Source: a virus. Taken from it: 38,443 nt of DNA. The DNA is taken from IMG/VR virus record IMGVR_UViG_3300031576_000173, positions 1 through 38,443 of that record; one strand, given 5' to 3'. The position numbers were made by a program, and so were the translations under genes. Shown here one piece after another: positions 1 to 6,981 of the stretch (positions within the stretch are counted from its first letter, which is position 1; every line of letters begins with the position of its first letter). The notes under the pieces were generated by a model, which ran no database searches, was not told where the DNA came from, and saw nothing but the letters and a program-made list of their open reading frames with translations.

Positions 1-88
1 TCCGAGGGGAGATCTTCTGAACGAATTCCACATGAGGAGCCCCAAAAACCCGCTGCCACTGCTCCCGAATCCAGAGCTGGAGGTTCAT
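1..88 (-). CDS. Partial minus-strand gene running off the left edge
   Basis: An ATG at 88 opens a minus-strand frame that stays open for 29 codons to the window edge. The predicted N-terminus reads MNLQLWIREQWQRVFGAP, and most codons end in G or C as in the real genes here. There is no Shine-Dalgarno site. A good promoter (TTGACT, 17 bases, TATGTT) ends 11 bases before the ATG, so the message would have a leader of about 5 bases. Function is not recognised. If the window ends are joined in a circular genome, the frame continues open into the right end of the window. Confidence 0.4.
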   Translation of the reverse strand, partial: MNLQLWIREQWQRVFGAPHVEFVQKISPR

Positions 89-99
89 GTTAAGAGCAA

Positions 100-128
100 A
101 ACATACAAAGATTCACCTGGAGAGTCAA
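100..128 (-). promoter_or_regulatory. sigma70-like promoter, minus strand
   Basis: On the minus strand TTGACT (128-123) and TATGTT (105-100) are separated by exactly 17 bases. It points at the partial gene whose ATG is at 88. The expected start point near 93 leaves almost no 5' leader, which fits the missing ribosome binding site. Confidence 0.5.
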
Positions 129-418
129 TCACCGGATTCGAATTCGAGCTGGCTTTCCCTTGAGCCTCCTCTTCCCGCGCAATCGACCGAGCAGGATCGT
201 CTTGCGGATTCGGTACTCAGTCTTCACGGCTCACCTCTGCTCCTGACCAACGCCCCCCCTACCCCCCGAAGGAGGAAGAGAGGGCGCAACGCCCGACAGG
301 TCCATTTTTGTTCTCCCGGTCGGTCCCGCCCTACCCCTCGACCGGGGAGGGCGCTTACGCGAGGCCTCGAAACCTCAGTTTTACCCGAACGAGGTGTGGA
401 TGAAGGGTGAGAGGAGGG
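129..418. other. Gene-poor stretch with a hairpin
   Basis: I find no convincing gene here. The + strand open frame over 87-410 has poor codon use and no ribosome binding site. A hairpin with an 8-bp stem (CCCGGTCG at 315-322, CGACCGGG at 339-346, 16-base loop) and a C-rich run near 252-270 are visible. A smaller hairpin, GGGCG-CAA-CGCCC, lies near 284-296. No function can be assigned. Confidence 0.4.
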
Positions 419-447
419 TTGACCGCGTTGGCTTTGTGCTTTACGGT
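419..447 (+). promoter_or_regulatory. sigma70-like promoter upstream of the late operon
   Basis: TTGACC (419-424) and TACGGT (442-447) lie 17 bases apart on the + strand. Transcription would start near 454, run about 50 bases, meet the terminator hairpin at 501-526 and then enter the GroES-like gene at 548. This is the only promoter-like sequence seen just ahead of the morphogenesis operon. The -10 box is a weak match. Confidence 0.4.
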
Positions 448-500
448 ATGTTCCGACCTGTTCACAAGGGGGATCCTACTCTTGGCCGAGATGGATCCAC

Positions 501-534
501 AAGGGCCAGTTGCAAAACTGGCCCTTGTTCTTTT
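501..534 (+). terminator. Intrinsic terminator or attenuator before the GroES-like gene
   Basis: A perfect 11-bp stem (AAGGGCCAGTT at 501-511, AACTGGCCCTT at 516-526) closes a GCAA tetraloop and is followed by GTTCTTTT. The T-rich tail lies only on the + strand side, so it works rightward. It sits between a promoter and the first late gene, so it may control read-through into the operon. The stem core is shared with the terminator at 31767-31795. Confidence 0.8.
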
Positions 535-547
535 ATAAAGCACTCCC

Positions 548-868
548 ATGGAAGCCGTAGTGTCCGAAAAAAATCTTCTCCGCAGTCTCCCGGGTCAACT
601 GATCGTCGAGCCAGATCTCGAGGACATGGGCGAAGTCGAAGGCAAGAGCGATGGCGGCATCGTGATCCCAGCCCAAGGAAAGAAACCGGTCCAGTACGAG
701 GCGATTCCCGTTTTCGCCGTCGTCATCACTTCCGCCATCCAGGGTGGCCCAGCGCCCGGGGACACGGTCGTCTTCGACCGCAGCAGCGGAATGCGCTTCG
801 AGCTCGAGGGGATCGTGTACGTCAGCCTCTACGAGGAAAACGTCCGGGCGTGGCTGAGCCGCTCCTAG
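548..868 (+). CDS. GroES-like (Cpn10) co-chaperonin
   Basis: The 106-residue product has the length and layout of a GroES subunit. An N-terminal strand (LPGQLIVEPD, residues 14-23) is followed by a flexible stretch ending in GGIVIP (36-41), which matches the GroES mobile loop whose hydrophobic tripeptide docks on GroEL. The turn PGDTVVFDRSSG (70-81) and a C-terminal strand follow. Phage GroES proteins such as T4 gp31 replace host GroES when GroEL folds large virion proteins. Its place at the head of the morphogenesis operon fits a role in capsid or terminase folding. There is no GroEL in the window, so it would work with the host GroEL. The SD site is weak. The 3' end overlaps the likely terminase start by 19 bases. 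Confidence 0.8.
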   Translation: MEAVVSEKNLLRSLPGQLIVEPDLEDMGEVEGKSDGGIVIPAQGKKPVQYEAIPVFAVVITSAIQGGPAPGDTVVFDRSSGMRFELEGIVYVSLYEENVRAWLSRS

Positions 869-1962
869 ATCTGCCGGAGGATTTCTTCCGAGGCCTCTCG
901 AGACTGCCGGAAGAGAAAAAAGCTTACCACGCGATCGGAGCCCTCCTGGAGCTGATCCCAGACGACGGAGACTTCATCCAGAAGCTCTTCAAGATCGTCG
1001 ACAAGCGAAGCCGGCTCGTCCCCTTCAAGTTCAACCAGGCCCAGCTCGAGCTCCTGCGAGTGATCCAGAGGCTCGAGTCGGAAGGACGCCGGATCATGCT
1101 CTGCGTCTTGAAGGGCCGGCAGATGGGCTGCTCGATCTTCCTGCAGGCCTTTTTGCTCATGAAGGCCCTGCGGCAGGAAAACTCCAACTGCCTCGTGATC
1201 GCGGACCAGGACAAAAACAGCCGCTACATCTTCGGGCTCGCGAAAAGGATGTTCCTCTCGCTCATCTTCCAGCCGAAGACGAAGTATTCGACAAAAGAGG
1301 AGCTGATCTTCGAGGACCCGCTGGGGTCGCGCTACTGGGTGGAAACCGCCCGCAACTTCGCCGCCGGCCGCTCTCGAACGATCCAGCATGTGCACCTCTC
1401 GGAAGTCGCTTACTTTCCCAATGCGTCCGCCACGATGACTTCGCTCGCCCCGGCACTCGTCGACACGCCCGGGAACTGGATGGTCTTCGAGTCGACCGCC
1501 AACGGATACGGCGATTACTTCTACGAGAAGTGGAAACAGGCCGAATCGGGCGAAACCGACCTCGTCCCGGTCTTCCTGCCATGGTACTGGTCGGAGGAGT
1601 ACCAGGAGCCGGAGGGCTCGACCTACCTGCGCGACATCCGGGAAGGGCCCCTGGATGAAGAGGAAACGGTCCTGCGGGAGAAGTACCGGGTCGACGACCC
1701 CCACATCGCCTGGCGCCGCTGGTACATCGCCAACAAGGCCGACGGTGTGACGGAAGTGTTCCACCAGGAATTCCCCACGACCCCGGAAGAAGCGTTCCTC
1801 GTGTCCGGCAGGTGCGTATTCCCCACTGGCGCGATCGAGAGTATGTTGGCGCGAAAGCCCGAACCTCTGTGGAAGGGCGAGCTCGAGGTAAACCTGCAGG
1901 AGGTGCTTCATGCCACTCAAAGCCGGCAAGAGCCAGGAGACGGTGAGCTCGAACATCCGTGA
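850..1962 (+). CDS. Terminase large subunit, ATPase domain only
   Basis: This 370-residue protein is the packaging motor ATPase. The Walker A-like motif is KGRQMGCS (residues 88-95), which lacks the classical GKS lysine as many phage terminases do. The Walker B-like strand is VHLSEVAYF with E185 as catalytic glutamate, and the coupling motif ESTANG is at 214-219. The region EFPTTPEEAFLVSGRCVF near the end is the typical terminus of a terminase ATPase domain. The frame is open far upstream, but the GTG at 850 is the best start: it overlaps the GroES-like gene and has GAGG about 13 bases upstream. The RNase H-like nuclease domain is missing and is encoded separately at 2831-3679. The last 53 bases overlap the next gene. 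Confidence 0.85.
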   Translation: MAEPLLDLPEDFFRGLSRLPEEKKAYHAIGALLELIPDDGDFIQKLFKIVDKRSRLVPFKFNQAQLELLRVIQRLESEGRRIMLCVLKGRQMGCSIFLQAFLLMKALRQENSNCLVIADQDKNSRYIFGLAKRMFLSLIFQPKTKYSTKEELIFEDPLGSRYWVETARNFAAGRSRTIQHVHLSEVAYFPNASATMTSLAPALVDTPGNWMVFESTANGYGDYFYEKWKQAESGETDLVPVFLPWYWSEEYQEPEGSTYLRDIREGPLDEEETVLREKYRVDDPHIAWRRWYIANKADGVTEVFHQEFPTTPEEAFLVSGRCVFPTGAIESMLARKPEPLWKGELEVNLQEVLHATQSRQEPGDGELEHP

Positions 1963-2212
1963 GATGAAGGAATCCGGCCATCCGCAGAAGCAAGCGGTCG
2001 CCGCCTCGCTCAACAAAGCCCGCGAGGCGGGGGCCAGTATCCCCCGCGCCCCCGTCAAGGGCCACCACAGCAACCCAGGCGACGAGCCAAGCGAGCACTC
2101 GCTGCCCGTCGACCATGTGAGCGATTCTGGAGCCGGGCCCTCGGCCAACCCGAGCTTCCCCTGGATCGGGGGAGCGATGAATCAGAAATGGTGCGGTGGT
2201 GGCAAGTCCTAA
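1910..2212 (+). CDS. Small phage protein of the KGKS...PQKQAVA type (DUF6496-like)
   Basis: The 100-residue product opens with MPLKAGKSQETVSSNIREMK and contains SGHPQKQAVAASLNKA. This resembles a small family common in phage morphogenesis regions (pattern KGKS, S-NI, PQKQAVA-AL-KA). The family number is recalled from memory. Its function is unknown to me. It has one of the best SD sites in the window (AGGAGGT at 1898-1904, 5 bases before the ATG), placed inside the end of the terminase ATPase frame. The C-terminal half is polar and rich in Ser, Pro and Gly. It is the first of three genes lying between the two terminase domains. Confidence 0.75.
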   Translation: MPLKAGKSQETVSSNIREMKESGHPQKQAVAASLNKAREAGASIPRAPVKGHHSNPGDEPSEHSLPVDHVSDSGAGPSANPSFPWIGGAMNQKWCGGGKS

Positions 2213-2405
2213 TTTAGCGAAAGAGATCGAAGAGGCGGCTGCCGAACAGCGTCAATTCGAGCTCGCCAAAAGCCTCCTGATCGAGCACCTCGAGCCGGCG
2301 CTCCAACCGCTCATCGAAACGGGCCAGATCAAGTGGGCGGACGTCATCATGCTCAACCTCGTCGTCGAGCTGCGCTGGCTTCGAGAGGGCTTGCTGGATG
2401 CGTGA
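2196..2405 (+). CDS. Small helical hypothetical protein
   Basis: The 69-residue product is mostly alpha-helical by eye, acidic at its start (KEIEEAAAEQRQFELAKSLL) and amphipathic after that. It starts at GTG 2196 (or the next codon, also GTG) inside the end of the previous gene and overlaps the next gene by 8 bases, so translation is probably coupled. The SD site is weak. I do not recognise the family. It lies in the cassette that separates the terminase ATPase and nuclease genes. Confidence 0.6.
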   Translation: MVASPNLAKEIEEAAAEQRQFELAKSLLIEHLEPALQPLIETGQIKWADVIMLNLVVELRWLREGLLDA

Positions 2406-2904
2406 AGAGAATCCGCAAGTCCCTCCGACGGTCCCCCAGGCTCTTGTCGACGACATCGTCCACGGCCGCATCGCGCTCGGGGCGTCCTATCGGGCGCTTG
2501 GGATCAATCCGGAGGATCTCTTCACCTACGTCCACTTCGCCCCCTTCGAGCCGAAGGACCGCTATTACGAAGCGGAAGTTTCTCTCGCCTTTCGGGCGGC
2601 TCCAGACCGCAAGATCCTGGTGGCGGAGCCTGTGGGCGCGAATGACCCGGACGCCGAAGACCTGAAGCTCTCCTCCTACGCCCGTATCTCGACGGAGTAT
2701 TACGAGAGCAAACTGGCGGGAGGAGCGAAAGACAAAGCGAAGCTCGAGAACAAGAAATACAGCGTTCGGCTCGATGCCCTGATCGAACTCCTGCAGACCT
2801 TTCCCTCGGAAGTCGATAAGCTCAAGCGCGATGGAAAACAGCTCGTCGCCATCCTCGTCCCTATCGTGGCTCCCCAAGGGGGCGGGAGCCCGCCAAAACC
2901 CTAG
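2398..2904 (+). CDS. Hypothetical protein between the terminase halves
   Basis: The 168-residue product begins with a helical part containing VDDIVHGRIALGASYRALGI, which could be a helix-turn-helix. A mixed central part and a basic helical C-terminal part (KLENKKYSVRLDALIELLQTF) follow, then a Gly-Pro tail. I do not recognise the family. Position next to the terminase and the possible DNA-binding start make a packaging accessory or small-terminase role conceivable, but nothing proves it. The 3' end overlaps the nuclease-domain gene by 74 bases. A CCC-C run at 2872-2875 lies in the overlap, where a +1 slip would join the two frames. Confidence 0.6.
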   Translation: MREENPQVPPTVPQALVDDIVHGRIALGASYRALGINPEDLFTYVHFAPFEPKDRYYEAEVSLAFRAAPDRKILVAEPVGANDPDAEDLKLSSYARISTEYYESKLAGGAKDKAKLENKKYSVRLDALIELLQTFPSEVDKLKRDGKQLVAILVPIVAPQGGGSPPKP

Positions 2905-3679
2905 GGGCCGGCTCGAGATCTACGAGTTCCCCTCCCCTGGGGAGTCCTACGCCATGGGAGTGGACGTCGCCGAAGGCAAGATCCGGGACGCCGGCCACGA
3001 TCTCGCCTCAATCCTCGTCAAGCAACTGCCGGACTTCTCGGCGATCTCGATCCTGAACTGCCGCAGCCTGAATCAGGCGGGGGCGTATGCGAGCCTCGAG
3101 CCGCCCGCCGTCTTCGCCCGCAAGGTCCTGGTGCTGGCGATCGCTTACAAGGCGCTCGCGGTCATCGAGGCCAACGGCCCCGGGCTCGCCGTGATCCAGG
3201 CCATGGAAAACTACCGCTACCGCCACCTCTACACGCGCTCGGTCTTCGATCGGACCAACAAGACCTGGACGAATCACAAGGGCTTCAAAACCACTTCCCT
3301 TTCCCGCGACATCCTGATCCGGCTCTTCCAGGACGCGATGGGAGACGAGGGGGGGATGTGGATCAAGGACGGGCGCACCTTGGAGGAGATGCGAGCCTTC
3401 CGCTACAACAAGTTCGGCAAGGCCGAAGCGCCCAGCGGCTGCAAGGACGACCTCGTCTTCGCTTCCATGCTCGCGCTCGAGGGCCGCCGGAAGCACTTTC
3501 GGCCCGAGCAAATTCCAGCCGCGGTGCGCTACCAGGGTCATCCCGACCGAGAACACTGGGAGTGGCATCAGGCCTTCATTGACGACAAAACCAAGGAACG
3601 ACAGAATTCCGCCGGCGGGCTGGATCTCAACGACGAAGATTTTGACGAGAAGGATCCCGATTTCGCCGAGGAGTTCTAA
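2831..3679 (+). CDS. Terminase large subunit, nuclease domain only
   Basis: This 282-residue protein is the RNase H-like nuclease half of a large terminase, which cuts packaged DNA. The three acidic motifs are present: GVDVAEG with D45, the AVIEANGPG strand with E113, and CKDDLVFA with D206 and D207. The stretch just before them, GRLEIYEFPSPGESYAMGVD, is the usual junction that follows the ATPase domain in one-piece terminases. Here the ATPase lies about 0.9 kb upstream in a separate gene. ATG 2831 is the only good in-frame start before the domain, but it has no clear SD site and overlaps the previous gene by 74 bases. A +1 frameshift from that gene is an alternative. The C-terminal tail is very acidic. 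Confidence 0.8.
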   Translation: MENSSSPSSSLSWLPKGAGARQNPRGRLEIYEFPSPGESYAMGVDVAEGKIRDAGHDLASILVKQLPDFSAISILNCRSLNQAGAYASLEPPAVFARKVLVLAIAYKALAVIEANGPGLAVIQAMENYRYRHLYTRSVFDRTNKTWTNHKGFKTTSLSRDILIRLFQDAMGDEGGMWIKDGRTLEEMRAFRYNKFGKAEAPSGCKDDLVFASMLALEGRRKHFRPEQIPAAVRYQGHPDREHWEWHQAFIDDKTKERQNSAGGLDLNDEDFDEKDPDFAEEF

Positions 3680-4090
3680 GTGGAAACTGGAGTCCTTGTC
3701 GGGCTGGCCGTGCTGGTTGCTCTCACGGTCGTTGCTCTCCTTTACGCTCTGGCTTTTGTGCGCTCTTGCATGGGAGAGATGCGTCGAATTTATGAGAGGC
3801 AGACCGACGCCGCCTTCCTGAAATCCGTCTCCCGCACCGCCGGAGAATACTCCTCCAACCGAATCGCGCTCGACAAGATGGCCAGCCTGGAAAGAGGAAA
3901 CGGGAACGTTGTTCCCGTTTCGAGGCTCCAGGATGAGGAGCTCGACGAAGCGGCCGCCGCCGTCATGAAGCTGCACCAGGAGCAGGGCCTGCCGTTGCAC
4001 AGCGCAATCGACATCGTCCAAGAGAAGATGCGTAAGATAGATGTAGGGCCCGCTCCCCCGATCGGCGCCCAGGACATCGAGGTCGGCTGA
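3680..4090 (+). CDS. Single-pass membrane protein
   Basis: The 136-residue product has a hydrophobic segment at residues 5-28 (GVLVGLAVLVALTVVALLYA), then a basic stretch and a soluble helical C-terminal part. It starts at a GTG placed directly after the stop of the nuclease gene, and its stop overlaps the portal start (TGATG). The topology suggests an N-terminal anchor with most of the protein on one side of the membrane. The function is not recognised. In this position it could be a structural accessory or a lysis-related protein. Confidence 0.65.
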   Translation: METGVLVGLAVLVALTVVALLYALAFVRSCMGEMRRIYERQTDAAFLKSVSRTAGEYSSNRIALDKMASLERGNGNVVPVSRLQDEELDEAAAAVMKLHQEQGLPLHSAIDIVQEKMRKIDVGPAPPIGAQDIEVG

Positions 4091-6228
4091 TGCCTCTGGA
4101 CGTCACCAAGCTCTCGATCATGCCCCAGTACGATCGGGGCCCCGAGATCCTGACAAACCGCTTCAAAGACGATCGCGAGGCGCTCGCGATGTCGGACGAG
4201 TATTTCAGCCAGGATGCCAGGGAGATCCTGAAGTACAGCTTCGAGAAGCAGTGGTTCATCAACATCGCCTTCCTCATGGGGTATCAGAACCTCACCTGGA
4301 CCGATTGGGCCGGGTCGCTTCGGGAGCCTCGCACTCCTTCCTACCGCATGAGGATCATCACGAACAAGATCCTCCCGCTCGTGCTGCGGCACATCGCCAT
4401 CATGACCCAGACGAAGCTCAACTGGCGGGTCGCTCCGAACTCTTCGGACAAGGATGACATCTCCGCAGCTCGGGTGGGAGATACGATCCTCGAGCACGAC
4501 GAGCACGAGCTCGACCTCGATGAGATTCGTCTCGAGGCCGAATACTGGGCCGCTTGCGCCGGCACGACCTTCCTGAAGCTCACTTTCGACCCCGAAGCCG
4601 GACCCGCCGAGCGGATCTGGATCCATCCCCAGACGAAGCTCCCGATACCGGAAGACGACGCCAAAGCGATCCCAGGCCTCAAGGCGCAGATGGAGGAGCT
4701 CGAATCCTACGTCGAGGTGAGGCAGGGCTCGCCTGTGCTCGAGATGGTGAACCCCTTCCGGATGTACGTCGACCCCTGGGCGGCAAACTGGCGCGAGATG
4801 CGCTGGTGCATGGAAGTGACGGACAAGCCGATGTCCTACTTCTACCAACGCTACGGCAAAGAGAAGGCCGACCAGATCCGGCCCGGACAGCGAGAGGCGC
4901 ATCTCAATTATTTCGAGCGCCGCCTGCTCAACATGAACGGCGTCTTCGGGATCGCGGGCTCCATCCAGTTGCGCGAACCGGAGGACGCGGTCGAGGAGCG
5001 GGTCCTCTTCCGAGCTCCCTACGAAGACGGAAAGGCGAAATTCAAGAACGGCCGCATGATCGTCGTCGCCGGCAATAAAGTCGTGCTGAACGAGGAGAAC
5101 CCCTATTTCAAGATCGGATACGGAAAGCTCAACCGCCACGGATTCCCCTACGAGCCTTTCTTCCACTCTCGCGTCCCGGGGAGGTTCTGGGGAACCTCGC
5201 TCGTCGAGCACCTGATCAGCAACCAGCGGCTCTACAACTACGTCCGCTCGAAGATCGCGGAGGGGTTCCGGATGATGGGGTCGAAGAAATGGATCGCCCC
5301 CCGCGACCTGAATCTGGGCAACCGAAACCTCACCTCCGGGATCGAGGTGCTCGAATTCGACGCGATGAATGCCAACGGCATCCTCCCTCAGCAAGTGCAG
5401 CCCGTGGGGCCGGCGCCCGAATACATGGAGCTCCTGCAGCGCACGGATAACGACATGCAGATGCTGACGGCGCAGCCCGAAGCCGTGCAGGGTGAAGCGC
5501 CCGGTTCCGTTCGCTCGGGTGTGGGAGTGCAGGCGCTGCAGGAGCGGGCGATGCTCATGAATCATCCCCTCATCCGCCAGCGCGAGCTCTCCTGGGGCCG
5601 GATCGGATCGATGGATCTCATGCTGCGCGGCCGGTACACGACCGAACCCATGCTCGTCAAGATCTTCGGCGCCGATCGGGCGATCCAGGTGCGGAAGTTC
5701 ATCGGCGCTGACTTGCGCGACAACTACGACGTGCGTGTCCCAAAAGGCTCACAGGTTCCCGTGGGCAAGGCCGAGCTCAACGAGCTCGCGATCCGCTGGA
5801 CAGAATCGGGGATCTTGAATCCTCAGAATCCCGCCCACCAGCAGGCGATCATCCGCATGACCCGCTTCTCGGAAGGAGAGGAGTGGTTCCGGGAGATGGA
5901 GGCGGATCGATACGTCGCCCGGCGCGAGAACGATCAGATGACGGATCGGGTGCAGCCAGCTTTTCCGCCGGTGAACGTCTTCGACAACGACGAGATCCAC
6001 ATCTACGAGCACAACCTGATCCGAAAATCGGACATCTATGTCAACCTCCACCCGCTCGTTCGCATGGGATTCGACGCCCACTGCGCCAAGCACGAAGAGC
6101 GCCAGGCGCAGCGCCAGCAAGCGATGATGGAGCAGCAAGAAGCAGCGAAGGGAGGCCCCGGTCCCAAAGGAGCTCCAGCCTCACCCTCCCGAGGTTCGCT
6201 CCAGAACGTGAAAGGAATGGCGACATGA
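4090..6228 (+). CDS. Portal protein
   Basis: The 712-residue product fits a podovirus portal, the dodecameric ring at the head vertex through which DNA enters and leaves. Length, position right after terminase and sequence style agree: a helical start, RMRIITNKILPLVLRHIAIM near 90, PFRMYVDPWA in the middle, HGFPYEPFFHSRVPGRFWGTSLVEHL in the wing and stem region, and a Gln-rich tail (QAQRQQAMMEQQEA) near the end. Portals of this group commonly show the VDP and GTSLVE-like elements. The ATG overlaps the stop of the previous gene. The C-terminus is low in complexity, rich in Gly and Pro. Confidence 0.85.
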   Translation: MPLDVTKLSIMPQYDRGPEILTNRFKDDREALAMSDEYFSQDAREILKYSFEKQWFINIAFLMGYQNLTWTDWAGSLREPRTPSYRMRIITNKILPLVLRHIAIMTQTKLNWRVAPNSSDKDDISAARVGDTILEHDEHELDLDEIRLEAEYWAACAGTTFLKLTFDPEAGPAERIWIHPQTKLPIPEDDAKAIPGLKAQMEELESYVEVRQGSPVLEMVNPFRMYVDPWAANWREMRWCMEVTDKPMSYFYQRYGKEKADQIRPGQREAHLNYFERRLLNMNGVFGIAGSIQLREPEDAVEERVLFRAPYEDGKAKFKNGRMIVVAGNKVVLNEENPYFKIGYGKLNRHGFPYEPFFHSRVPGRFWGTSLVEHLISNQRLYNYVRSKIAEGFRMMGSKKWIAPRDLNLGNRNLTSGIEVLEFDAMNANGILPQQVQPVGPAPEYMELLQRTDNDMQMLTAQPEAVQGEAPGSVRSGVGVQALQERAMLMNHPLIRQRELSWGRIGSMDLMLRGRYTTEPMLVKIFGADRAIQVRKFIGADLRDNYDVRVPKGSQVPVGKAELNELAIRWTESGILNPQNPAHQQAIIRMTRFSEGEEWFREMEADRYVARRENDQMTDRVQPAFPPVNVFDNDEIHIYEHNLIRKSDIYVNLHPLVRMGFDAHCAKHEERQAQRQQAMMEQQEAAKGGPGPKGAPASPSRGSLQNVKGMAT

Positions 6229-6737
6229 CCCAGGAAGCCAAGGAACCCAAGAACGAAAGAATCAAGCCCGAGACCACCCCCAAGGATCCCGAGGAGACGG
6301 GCAACTGGATGTGGCTTTGCCCCTACTGCACGATGCCCGCTCTCATCTTCCCGGGCGAGCAGCCCCCCAAGTGCGGGATCCCGATCGAGGAGCTCGAGTG
6401 CGACATCAAGAAGGATGGGTACCGCTCCAAACACCGCCACATGCCCATCTGCTCCCAGTGCGGGATGCGCTTGGGGCTCGCCCACGACGGGGGGATCGAA
6501 GGCGACCATGTGTACGAAGTGGACCGATGGTGCCGCGGGATGGGGAAACCCATCTCCGCTTACGGGTACAAGATCCGAGGAACCCAGAAGAGCCCGGAGT
6601 TTTGGGAGAAGGACAAGTACGGCGCCGTGATCCCATCGAAGGAGAAACAGCGCCGGCTCTCGGTGCTCGGCTCCCCCAACGACCCCGAATGGGTGGAGCG
6701 GCAGAAGATCTATGCCGAGAAAATTGCTCAAGGTTGA
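6225..6737 (+). CDS. Cys-rich, probable zinc-binding protein
   Basis: The 170-residue product carries CPYC (C32, C35), C50, C59, CSQC (C76, C79) and C103, a spacing that fits one or two zinc ribbons. It has a charged disordered N-terminus and a polar C-terminus. The start is ATG 6225, overlapping the portal stop (ATGA), with AAAGGAA 8 bases upstream. The frame is open earlier inside the portal gene, but that part reads as an Arg-rich shadow. The function is unknown. It lies in the virion region and could bind nucleic acid or act as a structural clip. Confidence 0.7.
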   Translation: MTQEAKEPKNERIKPETTPKDPEETGNWMWLCPYCTMPALIFPGEQPPKCGIPIEELECDIKKDGYRSKHRHMPICSQCGMRLGLAHDGGIEGDHVYEVDRWCRGMGKPISAYGYKIRGTQKSPEFWEKDKYGAVIPSKEKQRRLSVLGSPNDPEWVERQKIYAEKIAQG

Positions 6738-6981
6738 GGTCGTTCACGGAAATCTTCACAGTGAGGCCGCTCGACAGATCAGCTCGATGCGGCCTCACTC
6801 CAAATCGGAATCGAACTACCACCGGCCCAACGCCAACACTTTCCAGTCCCAGGACCGGATCTGCCTGACCTGCTCCCACTTCCGGGCCGAGGAATTCTCT
6901 AAGCGCGAATCCGGCTGCGAGCTCGTCCGCGGGATCATCGAGAAAGAATACGTCTGCGACATGTGGAGGCTTCGGCCCTAG
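6712..6981 (+). CDS. Small four-cysteine protein
   Basis: The 89-residue product ends in a compact Cys motif: CLTC (C51, C54), C69 and CDMW (C82). The pattern CxxC-SxFR...CELVRG-I...CDMW is seen in small phage proteins thought to bind zinc or an Fe-S cluster. The annotated start at 6712 overlaps the previous gene by 26 bases. An in-frame ATG at 6787 would give a 64-residue protein that keeps all four cysteines, so the start is uncertain. The exact role is unknown. Confidence 0.65.
   Translation: MPRKLLKVEVVHGNLHSEAARQISSMRPHSKSESNYHRPNANTFQSQDRICLTCSHFRAEEFSKRESGCELVRGIIEKEYVCDMWRLRP

Noticed and set aside
87-410. A 107-codon + strand open frame at the left end
   Set aside because: Poor codon use, low-complexity Pro/Arg/Ser product and no ribosome binding site. 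It crosses a hairpin and a minus-strand promoter.
865-2148. Long minus-strand open frame opposite the terminase ATPase gene
   Set aside because: It is an antisense shadow caused by G/C-ending codons. The + strand gene has clear motifs.
1910-2904. Self-splicing intron, intein or homing endonuclease as cause of the split terminase
   Set aside because: No intein block residues or endonuclease motif are visible. The stretch is filled by tightly overlapping genes with SD sites.
4554-5078. A 174-codon + strand frame inside the portal gene
   Set aside because: An Arg-rich shadow without promoter or SD site. Codon use follows the portal frame, unlike the nested case at 28182-28547.
3790-5565. A 591-codon minus-strand open frame opposite the portal gene
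   Set aside because: The His/Val/Leu/Arg-rich composition is typical of antisense shadows in GC-rich genes, with no start signal and no motif.
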